Assembly: GCA_944359365.1 (NCBI GenBank)
Contig: CALVST010000006.1
Location: 1-63,612, forward strand
DNA length: 63,612 nt
Source of the DNA: an uncultured Clostridia bacterium
GTDB lineage: Bacteria; Bacillota; Clostridia; Christensenellales; Borkfalkiaceae
Reading direction: 5' to 3'
Below are positions 7,710 through 17,758 of this stretch, piece after piece. Position numbers and translations under genes: made by a program. Every line of letters begins with the position of its first letter. Position 1 is the stretch's first letter. The notes under the pieces are model-generated. The model was not told where the DNA came from and did not search any database. It saw only the letters and a list, made by a program, of their open reading frames with translations.

Positions 7710-9335
7710 ATGCGTAAAAAGGTAAGCGTACTTTTGGCTGCAATCATCGGATGCGGATTGCTTCTGAGCGGGTGCGGCGGAACAGAGACGGATGCACCGG
7801 GAGGCGGCGACAGGGGCGACGCGACCAAGATCGTCATCTATGCGGGCGGATCGAGCGAGTTTTCCTGGGTAAAAGGTTCTGAAGAGACTGAGATCATAGA
7901 TCATATCGAGCAGGCTTATTATGAAGACACGGGCGTTTCGCTCGATTTTGAGATCACATATTCCGGAAAAGATCTGACCACGCAGATGAACAATGCAATG
8001 GCGGGCGGAGATCAGCTGGATATAGCGATATCCCATACGCGCGGCGGCGCGGGGATCGACGACACCGTCGTGGCGAACGATTGGTATTTGGATATCGCCG
8101 AATACCTCGAAGATTACGGGACGAACATACTGGACAGCATTGAGGGAGAGCCGATCGAAGCGCTCACTACGGTTCAGAACGAAGTGATCGGTATTCCGTC
8201 GGTGATAAGCCCTTACAAATTCGGGATATTGGTGCGCAAAGACTGGATGGAGGCGTGCGGCTATACGGACGACGCGCAGAAGGCGCAAACAGAATTCACC
8301 GCAGGCGTAAACTATAAACTTGTAGATAACCTTGCAACATTCGAAGAAATGTGCCTCGCCATGAAAGAAAAATACAATCTGAATCATGTTATCACGGGCG
8401 CGCCGTGGGATCTTGAAAAGGTGTTGACGCTCGGCGCCTTCGGCGATTCGGGATATTTCACTTATACGACTCGCACCGACGGCGAAGGGAACGAGTATGT
8501 GGTGCCGGGGTTTGCCACCGACGAATATAAAGACGTTTTGCAGCTCGAATACAATTGGGCGAGCAAGGGCATCACGTCCGACGAGTCGGAGATCATTTTG
8601 CTGGAACAGGGCGAAACGAATTTTATTTCCGGAAAGACGGGCGTCTTTGTGCTCGATCCAACGGTTACGCATCTTATTAAGGTGGCAAGGCGGTGCAAGG
8701 CGATCGATCCTTCTGCGGAATTTACAGTTTTGGGGGCTTTGACCGAAACGGCGGATACGACGAAGAAGGGCTTTATGAAAAATTCGCCTGCGACCTTTGC
8801 GGCCTGCATCATGAAAACTTCGCAGAATGCGCTTGCGATCATTCAGTTTATCAATTGGGTTTATGCGAACGAAGACAACTATAATCTCTGCCGCTACGGC
8901 ATAGAAGGAGTGCATTGGATAGACAACGGTGACGGAACGTATTCTTATCCGGAAGGGAAGGAGTCGTATATTACCTCGCCGCCCTATTCGGGGATTTTGA
9001 CGCTTGTTGAAAACCAGAACGTATCGAATCTGATCTATGCGGGCTACAGCGATGAGGAAAAGGCATGGCTCGCTACCGCTGCGCAGGAGAGCAACTATAT
9101 CGAAAACGACCTTATAAATTACCTCTGGCCCTCGGCTCCTGCCAATATCCTCAACAGTTTCAACCAGCAAAAGCAGACGCTTTACGGCAGGGTAAGCGAG
9201 GCGTGGAGCGGAAGAACAAATCCCTCGTCGGGGTATGCGGCGGCGGTGAGCGCATATCTGTCGGGCGGCGGTCAGGTATACCAGGACTTTCTTACTTCGC
9301 AGTACAAGATCATGAAATTGCAGAGGGAATCGTGA
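7710..9335 (+). CDS. Extracellular solute-binding lipoprotein, family 1 (LplA-like)
   Basis: A 541-residue solute-binding lipoprotein for the importer encoded just upstream. It has a classical lipoprotein signal, LLLSGC, with the lipidated Cys22, followed by a flexible Gly/Asp-rich linker and a long type-1 binding fold. Features typical of the LplA subgroup are the length over 500 residues, an internal region with NAMAGGDQLDIAISH near 95-110, and C-terminal NYLWPSAPANI. GGAGGG lies eight bases before the ATG. Gene order permease-permease-binding protein is normal for this subclass. It probably binds an oligosaccharide on the outer face of the membrane. The specificity cannot be read from sequence. 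Confidence 0.88.
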   Translation: MRKKVSVLLAAIIGCGLLLSGCGGTETDAPGGGDRGDATKIVIYAGGSSEFSWVKGSEETEIIDHIEQAYYEDTGVSLDFEITYSGKDLTTQMNNAMAGGDQLDIAISHTRGGAGIDDTVVANDWYLDIAEYLEDYGTNILDSIEGEPIEALTTVQNEVIGIPSVISPYKFGILVRKDWMEACGYTDDAQKAQTEFTAGVNYKLVDNLATFEEMCLAMKEKYNLNHVITGAPWDLEKVLTLGAFGDSGYFTYTTRTDGEGNEYVVPGFATDEYKDVLQLEYNWASKGITSDESEIILLEQGETNFISGKTGVFVLDPTVTHLIKVARRCKAIDPSAEFTVLGALTETADTTKKGFMKNSPATFAACIMKTSQNALAIIQFINWVYANEDNYNLCRYGIEGVHWIDNGDGTYSYPEGKESYITSPPYSGILTLVENQNVSNLIYAGYSDEEKAWLATAAQESNYIENDLINYLWPSAPANILNSFNQQKQTLYGRVSEAWSGRTNPSSGYAAAVSAYLSGGGQVYQDFLTSQYKIMKLQRES

Positions 9336-9338
9336 TAA

Positions 9339-9809
9339 ATGATTGGTTGGATCGTATTTTTAGCATGGCTTGAATTTTATTCGGTCGGTATAACATTGCT
9401 GGCGAAAAGGCGCGGGACGCCCCGCTACGGCATCTGTATGATCCCCTTCGCCTCCTTCTTTTACGTCGATTCGTTCACGGAAGGATTTTTTATCTTAACC
9501 GTTCCCGTAAAAAAGTGGGGCAAAACAGTGCTTATTTTCTGCGGCGTGGTCATATTGGCGCAGCTCGGATGCCTTTGGGCGGGCAGTGTGCTTTCCGCAG
9601 AGATGGTAGGGTATTTCAGACAGATCATGATGCTCCCTATCGGGTTTTGCCTGCTCGTGTATTGGCTGGGAACGATCAAATCCACATCAAAAATGCTGGA
9701 TATCCTCAAAACCAATTTCAAAGGCTCATGGATACTATCGGCACTGCTGATCCCGATACCGGCGCTGCTGCTGCGCAAGGGAAGTGTGCAGAAACAAAAA
9801 ACCATTTAA
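9339..9809 (+). CDS. Unrecognised small membrane protein in the transporter operon
   Basis: I do not recognise this 156-residue protein. It has about four hydrophobic helices: WIVFLAWLEFYSVGITLLA at the N-terminus, a second around FASFFYVDSFTEGFFIL, a third at VLIFCGVVILAQLGCLWAG, and a fourth at LPIGFCLLVYWLGTI, with a possible fifth near the basic C-terminal tail (WILSALLIPIPALLL). It begins three bases after the binding protein stop and ends ten bases before the next lipoprotein gene, so it is certainly part of the operon. The Shine-Dalgarno site is weak (GAGGG inside the preceding gene), suggesting coupling. A role next to the importer or in export of the neighbouring surface proteins is possible but unproven. 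Confidence 0.7.
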   Translation: MIGWIVFLAWLEFYSVGITLLAKRRGTPRYGICMIPFASFFYVDSFTEGFFILTVPVKKWGKTVLIFCGVVILAQLGCLWAGSVLSAEMVGYFRQIMMLPIGFCLLVYWLGTIKSTSKMLDILKTNFKGSWILSALLIPIPALLLRKGSVQKQKTI

Positions 9810-9818
9810 GGAGGAAAT

Positions 9819-11630
9819 ATGAGAAAACGGCTTTTATGCATTGCGGCGCTGTCCGCGGCATTCCTTTTGGCGGGATGCAATACAGGGGGAGCCCCTGCGG
9901 ATAACGGGATCGACGTCGAGTATGAAGACGTTCCGACACCCGCCTCGTATGCGGCGATTTCTTCGGATATATCTTATACGACTTATTATTTTGATTCTGA
10001 AAACGGAAGCGATCAGAACGACGGTTTGACGGAAAATTCGCCCAAACAGACGGTCGATGCGGCAAACAGGATCATAGACGGCTGTACGGAAGAAGTCCCC
10101 ACACAGATCCTATTTAAAGCGGGTTCCGAATATGCAAGCACATTAAAAGTCATATCGTTTGCGGCAAAAGAGGAATCGCCGTTGCTGATCGGCGTTTACG
10201 GCGCAACGGAAGACGAACCCTACGCGCTGTTCTCTGCCGAACAGAATTGCGTTGAGGTCAGCGGCAGCAATGTCCGCATCAGCGGGCTGGAATTGGCATG
10301 CCCGACGGCCTTCCGCGGGTTCTATGTTTACACGACGCAGTCGGGCGCGACTTCCAACATCGTACTCAGCGGGAACTATGTGCATGACATAAATTTCATC
10401 TGGGACGATCTGTCGGAAGGCAATCGCCCCGAGGACGTGCCGTATGAAACGGTGAGCGCGAACGACGTATGTCCGACGGAAAGATATATCTATCAGTATT
10501 CCGGCATTTATTTTACGGCAAGCACGGGCAAGTTCCCCGGCGCGAGCTGGTTTGAAAACGTTTGGGTAGAGAAAAATACGATCGAACGAGTCGCGCGCGC
10601 AGGTATCTTCATCAATTCCGATTGGGTACGCCGCCCCGGTATCGATTGGGGATATAACCCTTACCATGACGATGAAACGGGCTGGTATCCGCATAAAAAT
10701 TTCAATATTCTGGAAAACGATGTCTCCTATGCCGGCGGAGATTCTATCGTGGCTCTCGGAGTGAATGGCGGGTTTATACAGGGGAACGTGTCGTACTACG
10801 CGCAGTTTTTAGGGCGTTCCGGGTATTACAGCGCGGGCATCTGGTCGCATTCGTCCAAAAATCTTGTCTTCCAGTTCAATGAGGCCGCTTATACATATCT
10901 GCCGAGCGGCGCCGGCGACGGGCAGGGCTTCGACATCGACATCGGAAATTCGAACATTCTCTTCCAATACAATTACAGTCATCACAACGAGGGCGGCGGC
11001 ATATTGATGTGCAACCATCCGACCGACCAGATCTTGTACAATGAAGACGGATCTTTCGTACAGGACGAAGACGGTCTGCCCGTCAGCGAAAGACTCCATT
11101 CTTATTGGGGGAACGTAACCGTCCGCAACAATGTGTTTGCCGATAACGACAATACCGTCTTCCATATTCAGGGTAAGATCGCCGATCTTTCCATTGAAAA
11201 CAATACGATCGTCATTCCCGGCGAAAACGGAGAGCAGGGGATCGTAAGAAGCAATTCCTGGGGCGACAATACCGTTCTGGGAGAAAACTGGTCGTTTGTC
11301 AACAATATTTTTTACCTCAGGAATAAACGTACATCGAGATTTGATCTTGACTTTTGCCCGACCGCGACGATCGAAAACAATATTTTTTATAATTTCGAAG
11401 ACACGATGCTGACGGAAAAAGTGAACAACCCCGTCAATTGCACTACGTTCGATCCGGGGCTGAGCAGCGTACAGGCATTGCCGGGGATTGAAAACATGGC
11501 GAATTTTGTTCCGGGAAACGAACAGTGCCTTACGGCAGGCAAACTGCTTGAAAAGATGGCGAAGGCAGACTATGCGGGCAATGCCGCGGATGGCAAAAAT
11601 TATGCCGGCGCCTTCTGTTCGGTAAAATAA
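9819..11630 (+). CDS. Surface lipoprotein with right-handed parallel beta-helix
   Basis: A 603-residue lipoprotein (signal with FLLAGC, lipidated Cys20). The start of the mature domain, DSENGSDQNDGLTENSPKQT, matches the N-terminal cap of the DUF1565/pectate-lyase-like beta-helix family. Repeated turns such as NIVLSGNYVHDI, NILFQYNYSHHNEGGGILM and LSIENNTIVI follow. Relatives include polysaccharide lyases (PL9-like) and glycosidases, but I see no certain catalytic calcium site, so the activity could be lyase, hydrolase or binding only. A good GGAGG lies before the ATG. It is the only clearly exported beta-helix protein in this locus; the GH110-like one at 1557 lacks a signal. Confidence 0.75.
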   Translation: MRKRLLCIAALSAAFLLAGCNTGGAPADNGIDVEYEDVPTPASYAAISSDISYTTYYFDSENGSDQNDGLTENSPKQTVDAANRIIDGCTEEVPTQILFKAGSEYASTLKVISFAAKEESPLLIGVYGATEDEPYALFSAEQNCVEVSGSNVRISGLELACPTAFRGFYVYTTQSGATSNIVLSGNYVHDINFIWDDLSEGNRPEDVPYETVSANDVCPTERYIYQYSGIYFTASTGKFPGASWFENVWVEKNTIERVARAGIFINSDWVRRPGIDWGYNPYHDDETGWYPHKNFNILENDVSYAGGDSIVALGVNGGFIQGNVSYYAQFLGRSGYYSAGIWSHSSKNLVFQFNEAAYTYLPSGAGDGQGFDIDIGNSNILFQYNYSHHNEGGGILMCNHPTDQILYNEDGSFVQDEDGLPVSERLHSYWGNVTVRNNVFADNDNTVFHIQGKIADLSIENNTIVIPGENGEQGIVRSNSWGDNTVLGENWSFVNNIFYLRNKRTSRFDLDFCPTATIENNIFYNFEDTMLTEKVNNPVNCTTFDPGLSSVQALPGIENMANFVPGNEQCLTAGKLLEKMAKADYAGNAADGKNYAGAFCSVK

Positions 11631-11643
11631 GGGAGGATATGCG

Positions 11644-14600
11644 ATGAAAAAAGCGATAAGTATTTTAGCATTCATATTTGCGGCAGCTGTCGCTATGGCG
11701 ATATTTGTTGCCTGCGCCTCGACAACGAGCGAAACGCAGGACGTCTGGCTGCAGCGGTATGAGGAGCGCCCGATCGAGGTGAGCAAGGGGACCGCCGCGG
11801 ATTATGAATGGACCTCTTCGGATGAAAGCGTCGTTACGGTGGAGAACGGAAAGCTGATCGCGCAAAGCACCAGCCGGGAGACTGTCACCGTAACGGGAAA
11901 AAGCTCTTCGCATACGGTCATTATCAACGTTCGCAGAGTAAACGATACGGCAGGTAAGCCGGAGATACTGATAGAGGACTTCACTGTCTATATCGGCATA
12001 GAAACGCAAATGGAGCCGCAGATCTCCTATAACGGTTCGATCGTCGATACTTCCGCTTATACGCTGACGTATACGGCTACGGCGGGCGATCCTGCATTCC
12101 TTTCGGCGGACGGGCTGAAAGTAACGGGCTTGCAGGAGGGCGAAACGGATATCATCTTGCAGACGCAGTATAAAGGGCTTACGATTTCGGGTATGGCGAA
12201 AGTGACGGTAAAGCCCGCAACATACGTCGAGGCGATGCAGGAAGAATATAAGCTGATATTTACGGACAATGAGAAAGTGAACAGCGCCGTTCTGCAAACG
12301 GAAGCCTTTGTTGACGGCAAAGCCGTCGACGCATCGGAAGTTTCCTATCGCGTCATCGAGGGCGATGCAGCCTGTGTAAGCTTTGAAGGCAATACCGTTA
12401 CTGCGAAGAAAGTCGGTTCCGTCACGGTGGAAGCGTATCTGACGGACGATGCGCAGATAAAAGATACCTTTACGGTAGAAGTGGCGCCGCCTTACGAAGA
12501 GGAAACGTTCGAAATCGCCGATATGACGCGCGGCGTTTCATATGCTCCTTACGAGGGTGAAGTGGGCGGCAGAAGCGGCGTCATGCGGTATCTGAGCGGC
12601 AAACTTTCACAGACACCGGAAGGCTGGAACGATATCTGGCCCCATCGCATCATCAATTCAAAGACGGGCGCCAACCTTGTCGAAGCATACAGGGGCGGAT
12701 ACCGGTATTTTACTTATGATATCTATTTGTCGGGTCCGAGCCAACTGCTCGTCGGCTTTACCAACGGAGGGACCACATTCAATATCCCTTACGACACGTT
12801 TTTCTATTCTTCGTGGGTAAAAATACTCGATGAAGACGGAAACGTCGTAAACCGCGTCGTCGAAAAACAGTGGCTGACCATTGTGTATGATCTGTACGCT
12901 TTTATTCTGGAATATCCTTCGGCAACGCTGAGCTTTTTCTATACCTCTCACGTCGAAAATATGGAAGTTTTCCTGACGAACATCTATTATCGTTACGACG
13001 ATACGTTCATGCAGGACGACGGCGTTGCGTACTCTTCTCAGGAAGGGTATGTGCAGGCGAGCAATTATGAATTTCACAGTTTTGCGAATGCAGACAATTC
13101 CGTCTATGCCCCCGCAGGAAAAGAAGTGGACGGCGTGGAAGGTTCGTTTAAGCTGACGGGGCGTTCCGACGATTACTTGCAAAATACGATGGTCGCGATT
13201 TCCTCTCTCGGAACGACGAGGGGCGACGCGCTTACCCGTCTGTCGGAGCGCGGCAGATATCTGACGTTTGACCTGTACATCGAAAATGCTTCGGGGATCT
13301 ACTTCGCTCTCCTTTCCCAAGAGGTCGAATTCAGGGCGACGGTAGACGTTACAGACTTTTCTGACAGCGGCTGGATATCCGTGATAAGAGACGGAAAATT
13401 GCGTTATACGCTCGAAGAGGGCTGCTGGCAGACGATCTGCATCGATTACGAGGAGCTTTGCCTGAGCAGCGATATGATGGCGAATACGCCCGTCGCAATT
13501 GAATTTGCACTGATGAACGCCGGAGACGTAGCGTATGTCAACAATGTCCGTTATTACCAGACAGACAGCTTTATGCCGGACGAATATGCGGGCGTGGTGC
13601 CTTCGGGCATGGCCGTTTCCGATCCCGAAAAGGCGACGCTTACCGACATAACGGAAGGGGAATTTGCAGACAGCGCGCTCTATACCAATCTGTCGGGCGG
13701 AGAAATTGTTTTCCGCGAAGTGCAGAACGGTACGACACCCGGCATATTCTTCTCGGAAGGGCGCCGGTTCATTACTTTTGAATTTTATCTGAACGAAGGC
13801 GTCACGTCGTTTACCATGAATTCGCTCGTGCGGCGTGCGGAGGGCGACGTCTCTCACGATATCGAAAACGGCGGCACCGTTACGGTAGGCGAAAAGTATG
13901 TGTCGGACGGCAACTTGTATATTTATGACTACAACGGCAATGTCGTGGATACGGTTCAGACGGGCGAATGGTATGTGCTGTCTTTCTATGTCGAGTATAT
14001 GGACGAACCTGACAGCGCGCAGGTTGGCTTCAGGATCAACGGCGACGGTCAGGTAAGCGCGTACCTCCGCGAGCTTGCGCTTACGGATCAGCCGGTATAT
14101 GGCGAAGAACTGCCCGCAGCTGAATTTATTCCCGGGTGGATCAACACTTCCGGGTCGGAAGTGAGCATAATTCCCGTGCGCAGCGGAGAATTTGCCGGCG
14201 CTGACAGATATATCAATTGGACGCAGGGAGATTACAGCGGCGCGAGCTTCAGCAGGATTCAGGACGGTTCCTTCTATGCCGACGGCTGGAAATATCTCAG
14301 TTACGATTTCTATCTGACGCAGGACGTGACGAATATCACCGTGTTTTCCTGGATCACAAGCCCTACGGTCAAAGATACCGCTTTTTCACAGACGATCTCT
14401 GTAGGAAGTTTGTTCACGCATACCGATCGCATTTATTTCTTTGACGCAAACGGCGAGCCCGCTCATCGTCTGCAGGCAGGCGCCTGGTATACGGTAACGA
14501 TCAAAATGAATTATCCTGCCGCGCCCGACTGGTCTCTCTTCTACTTCCGCACGGGCGGAACGGACGGCAGCGTCAGTTACCTGAAAAATTTCAAAGCAAG

Positions 14601-15570
14601 CAATACGATGCCTTACGAGTGGGAGCCTTTCAGTCCCGTCGAAGCGCAGCCGCTCGGATTTATAGCCGGCAGCGGAGCGACCGTCACCGACGACACGAAG
14701 GACGGCGTTGCCGTCAAAAAAGCGGAGGCGGATGCGGAAGGGAAGGTGCTGTTTGCCGAGGTTATCGGTGCTGACGGCACAAAGGGCGAGTTTTTTGCCA
14801 GCGGATGGAAGTATGTAACTTTCGATATGTATGTGGAATCGGCGAGCGCCTTTCTGTTCAACACATCGACGCATAATATATGGACGAACGCCAACGGATT
14901 CGACTGGAGCAACGTCGCTTGCGGCGTAGGCGAAAAACAAGGGAATTATTTGCGCTCTTATTCGGAAGAGGGCATATTTGAACCTCTTACCATGGGGAAG
15001 TGGTACACTGTCAGCATGCGGGTCGAAGATTATTCTTCGGACGCGAGCATACAGGCATCAGGCGGCGCTGCCGTGTTCTATCTGAAAAACCTGCGTTTTT
15101 CCAATGCTTTCCCCGAAATAAAAGAGGGCGGCATAGCTACGGTTTCCCCCGCGCTTCTGCTGAACAGCAGAACCGACGGAGAGTTTGCGGGCAGCGTACA
15201 GGTATCCGCGGCCGGCGGCGACGAGTGGGCGAATACTTTTACGTTCGACGGGCTTGCGGATGCCGTGCAGGAAGGAAAGACGACGGTCTCCTTCGAGATT
15301 TATTTTGAAACGGGCAGCGCGCTTTCTTTTGCAGGCAACGGCTCAAGCGTTTGGTGGAGCTCTTTCGGCCACGCCGCGAATGCTGATTTCAGCGGGTTTA
15401 TGCAGGTGAAAGATGCGGGCGGCAGCGCGGTAACGACGCTTACAAGCGTATCGCAGCACGGCTCGTCGCAGTGGTACAGCATAACGATAACGATAGGCGA
15501 AGCGGCGGCTGTAAGCGTAGGGATAGGTAACGGCGGCGTTGCCTATGTACGGAATGTAGCGTTTGGCTGA
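11644..15570 (+). CDS. Very large surface lipoprotein: Ig-like domains plus six tandem beta-sandwich modules
   Basis: A 1308-residue lipoprotein (signal ending AIFVAC, Cys24). Residues of about 35-105 form a BIG2-type Ig domain (YEWTSSDESVVTVENGKLIA), followed by two more Ig-like domains to about 280. The rest contains six related modules of 170-200 residues, each with a core such as KYLSYDFYLTQDVTNITVF or KYVTFDMYVESASAFLF, a later W-Y-x-V/I strand (KWYTVSMRVEDY) and a closing strand AVFYLKNLRFS. This layout resembles carbohydrate-binding beta-sandwiches. I recognise no catalytic residues. Modules five and six are paralogous to the last two modules of the next gene. The role is probably glycan capture or adhesion at the cell surface (inference). 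The start uses GGGAGG eight bases before the ATG. Confidence 0.75.
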   Translation: MKKAISILAFIFAAAVAMAIFVACASTTSETQDVWLQRYEERPIEVSKGTAADYEWTSSDESVVTVENGKLIAQSTSRETVTVTGKSSSHTVIINVRRVNDTAGKPEILIEDFTVYIGIETQMEPQISYNGSIVDTSAYTLTYTATAGDPAFLSADGLKVTGLQEGETDIILQTQYKGLTISGMAKVTVKPATYVEAMQEEYKLIFTDNEKVNSAVLQTEAFVDGKAVDASEVSYRVIEGDAACVSFEGNTVTAKKVGSVTVEAYLTDDAQIKDTFTVEVAPPYEEETFEIADMTRGVSYAPYEGEVGGRSGVMRYLSGKLSQTPEGWNDIWPHRIINSKTGANLVEAYRGGYRYFTYDIYLSGPSQLLVGFTNGGTTFNIPYDTFFYSSWVKILDEDGNVVNRVVEKQWLTIVYDLYAFILEYPSATLSFFYTSHVENMEVFLTNIYYRYDDTFMQDDGVAYSSQEGYVQASNYEFHSFANADNSVYAPAGKEVDGVEGSFKLTGRSDDYLQNTMVAISSLGTTRGDALTRLSERGRYLTFDLYIENASGIYFALLSQEVEFRATVDVTDFSDSGWISVIRDGKLRYTLEEGCWQTICIDYEELCLSSDMMANTPVAIEFALMNAGDVAYVNNVRYYQTDSFMPDEYAGVVPSGMAVSDPEKATLTDITEGEFADSALYTNLSGGEIVFREVQNGTTPGIFFSEGRRFITFEFYLNEGVTSFTMNSLVRRAEGDVSHDIENGGTVTVGEKYVSDGNLYIYDYNGNVVDTVQTGEWYVLSFYVEYMDEPDSAQVGFRINGDGQVSAYLRELALTDQPVYGEELPAAEFIPGWINTSGSEVSIIPVRSGEFAGADRYINWTQGDYSGASFSRIQDGSFYADGWKYLSYDFYLTQDVTNITVFSWITSPTVKDTAFSQTISVGSLFTHTDRIYFFDANGEPAHRLQAGAWYTVTIKMNYPAAPDWSLFYFRTGGTDGSVSYLKNFKASNTMPYEWEPFSPVEAQPLGFIAGSGATVTDDTKDGVAVKKAEADAEGKVLFAEVIGADGTKGEFFASGWKYVTFDMYVESASAFLFNTSTHNIWTNANGFDWSNVACGVGEKQGNYLRSYSEEGIFEPLTMGKWYTVSMRVEDYSSDASIQASGGAAVFYLKNLRFSNAFPEIKEGGIATVSPALLLNSRTDGEFAGSVQVSAAGGDEWANTFTFDGLADAVQEGKTTVSFEIYFETGSALSFAGNGSSVWWSSFGHAANADFSGFMQVKDAGGSAVTTLTSVSQHGSSQWYSITITIGEAAAVSVGIGNGGVAYVRNVAFG

Positions 15571-15692
15571 TTCAGATTCGCGCCAGAGCAGGGAACTCTC
15601 TGCTCTGGCAGGAAATGAATATTTCCGCCTTTTTTGCGGAGAATGTGAAAAAATCATCAAAAAATCAATTATCAAGGGGAAAATTTTTGAAC

Positions 15693-17741
15693 ATGAGCAA
15701 AATAACAAAAAAGATCAGGTTTGTTATTCTGATGGCTCTGCTGGCGGCGTTCGCCGTTTTCGGAGCGGCGTGCGGAGAAACGCAGACCAAGAGCGAAAAC
15801 GCTATCGACGCATCTTCTTTCACCGTTGCGGATATTTATTACGGAGAAACGCCTTCGCCTTCCGGCGCAACGGCGGCGCACGGTACGGTCGAATATGTGT
15901 ATTCCGCCGATGAAAACGGCGAATATACAGCCATGACGCAATTTGACGTAGGCACTTACTATGTAAAAGCCGTCGTAAAAGAGAGCGACACATACGAGGG
16001 CGCGGAGAGCGAGGCTATCTCTTTCCGCGTAAAGAAACTTGCAAATTCCGTTTCGGCTGTCAGCATAGAGGACATCGTGTACGGTGAAACGCCTGCACCT
16101 TCGGCAACGGCGGCGCACGGCACGGTCGAATATGTGTATTCTGCCGATGAAAACGGCGAATATACAGAGATGACCGAATTTTCCGTGGGGACCTATTATG
16201 TGAAGGCCGTCGTGGAAGAAGGCGCGACGTATGAGGGCGCTGAGAGCGAACCGGTTTCTTTCCGCGTGAAAAATGCGAATGCGATAGACGACAGTGCTTT
16301 TACGGTCGCAGATATCTTTTACGGGCAAAATCCGTCGCCGACGGGAGCAACGGCGCAGTACGGCACGATCGAGTACCTGTATTCCACAGAAGAGAACGGC
16401 GAATATACAGAGATGACTGAATTTTCCGTGGGGACCTATTATGTGAAGGCCGTCGTGGAAGAAGGGGATTTATACGGCGGCGCGGAAAGTAAAGTCGTTT
16501 CCTTTCAAGTCAAAAAATTGGAAAACGCCATTACGGGGCAGATCAGCATAGAGGATATCGTGTACGGAGATATGCCCGCTCCTTCCGGCGCAACGGCGGC
16601 GCACGGCGATGTAAAGTATGTGTATGCGGAATCCGAAAATGGCGAATATGCAGAGATGACGGATTTTTCGGTCGGCACTTATTATGTGAAGGCCGTGGTG
16701 GAAGAAAGCGAAACGTACGAGGGCGCCGAGAGCGAGGCGGTTTCCTTTCAGGTGAATCCTTTCGTCGCCGATCCGCTCGGATTTGTCGCAGGAAACGGCA
16801 CTACGGTCACGACCGAGCTGAAAGACGAAGAGAATGTCGTTAAAGCTGTATTGGGCGCTGACAGTCATATCTATTTCAAAGACGTTATTGCCGAAAACGG
16901 TGAAAAGGGAAAGTTTTTCCTGACGGAATCAGGCTATACGCACGTTACATTTGAAATGTATGTGGAATCGGCGAGCGCATTTCAGTTCTACACTTCCAAG
17001 CTGAATATATGGACGAGGGGAGACGGCTACGATTGGAGCGCGAACCCCGCAGAAGACGAAACGCAGGGCGATTTTCTCCGTTCTTATCAAGACGAATTGC
17101 GGAAGCCGCTCAACAGGGGCGCATGGTACACGGTCAGCATGCGCGTTGAAAATTATTCCGATGCAGTAAGCATACAGGCGTTTGAAGGGGCGGCAACGAT
17201 CTATCTGAAAAACCTTACCTTTACGGACGGTTTCCCTGCGGAAAGGGCAAAAAAACAGCCGGATGCGCTCGGATTCAAGGCTGTGGATGCGTCCGGCGGG
17301 GCGCTGGCCGAAAAAGTAACCGAAGGGGATTTTGCCGGTACCGTAAAATTTACTGCAAGCGCCGGAGGGAGTGAATGGGACAATGCCAATCGCATCACGT
17401 TTGACGGCGTTTACGACGGTAGCGCGTATCAGGGTATCTTTTTTGACGAGAATTGGAACACGATCGTGTTCGAAGTGTATTTCGCGGGCGGATATGTAAT
17501 CGCGCCCTCCTGCGGCGGCGTAAGTTCGTGGTGGTCGACACACGGACATGAGGCGAGCGATTCAAATTTGTGGAACTATCTTTCCGTTACGAACGAAAGC
17601 GGAGAAAGCGTGAAGACGCTTACGAGCGGATGCTGGTATACTTTCAGCATAAAAAAGGGCACCGCTGCGGAATACTGCATCGGCTTTGCCGCGAATTCCG
17701 TCGCGTATTTCCGGAATTTGCATTTTTCCGACGCGCAGTAA
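15693..17741 (+). CDS. Surface lipoprotein: four MBG-like repeats plus two beta-sandwich modules
   Basis: A 682-residue lipoprotein (signal ending FGAAC, Cys27). Four tandem repeats of about 80 residues follow (about 35-350), each with VADIYYGETPSPSG-, -EYVYSADENGEY- and VGTYYVKAVV-like strands, typical of MBG-type Ig repeats in Gram-positive surface proteins. The C-terminal 330 residues are two modules homologous, in the same order, to modules five and six of the preceding 1308-residue protein (TFEMYVESASAFQF; WYTVSMRVENY). A TTG at 15687 is six bases after AAGGGGA and may be the true start, two codons upstream of the ATG used here. The longer open frame to 15615 has no good ribosome site. 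Function: surface binding or adhesion, inferred. Confidence 0.75.
   Translation: MSKITKKIRFVILMALLAAFAVFGAACGETQTKSENAIDASSFTVADIYYGETPSPSGATAAHGTVEYVYSADENGEYTAMTQFDVGTYYVKAVVKESDTYEGAESEAISFRVKKLANSVSAVSIEDIVYGETPAPSATAAHGTVEYVYSADENGEYTEMTEFSVGTYYVKAVVEEGATYEGAESEPVSFRVKNANAIDDSAFTVADIFYGQNPSPTGATAQYGTIEYLYSTEENGEYTEMTEFSVGTYYVKAVVEEGDLYGGAESKVVSFQVKKLENAITGQISIEDIVYGDMPAPSGATAAHGDVKYVYAESENGEYAEMTDFSVGTYYVKAVVEESETYEGAESEAVSFQVNPFVADPLGFVAGNGTTVTTELKDEENVVKAVLGADSHIYFKDVIAENGEKGKFFLTESGYTHVTFEMYVESASAFQFYTSKLNIWTRGDGYDWSANPAEDETQGDFLRSYQDELRKPLNRGAWYTVSMRVENYSDAVSIQAFEGAATIYLKNLTFTDGFPAERAKKQPDALGFKAVDASGGALAEKVTEGDFAGTVKFTASAGGSEWDNANRITFDGVYDGSAYQGIFFDENWNTIVFEVYFAGGYVIAPSCGGVSSWWSTHGHEASDSNLWNYLSVTNESGESVKTLTSGCWYTFSIKKGTAAEYCIGFAANSVAYFRNLHFSDAQ
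15798..16758 (+). repeat. Four tandem MBG-like coding repeats
   Basis: Four units of roughly 235-250 bases inside the 682-residue lipoprotein gene. Long stretches are near identical in DNA: the segment around 15886-15927 recurs around 16126-16165, and the segment around 16168-16223 recurs at 16410-16466. This points to recent unequal-crossover expansion. Confidence 0.75.
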
Positions 17742-17758
17742 ATTTAAGTGTTTCAGTG

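Noticed and set aside
15798..16758. Regular repeats considered as a CRISPR array
   Set aside because: Units are about 240 bases, in frame, and encode Ig-like repeats. There are no short direct repeats with unique spacers.
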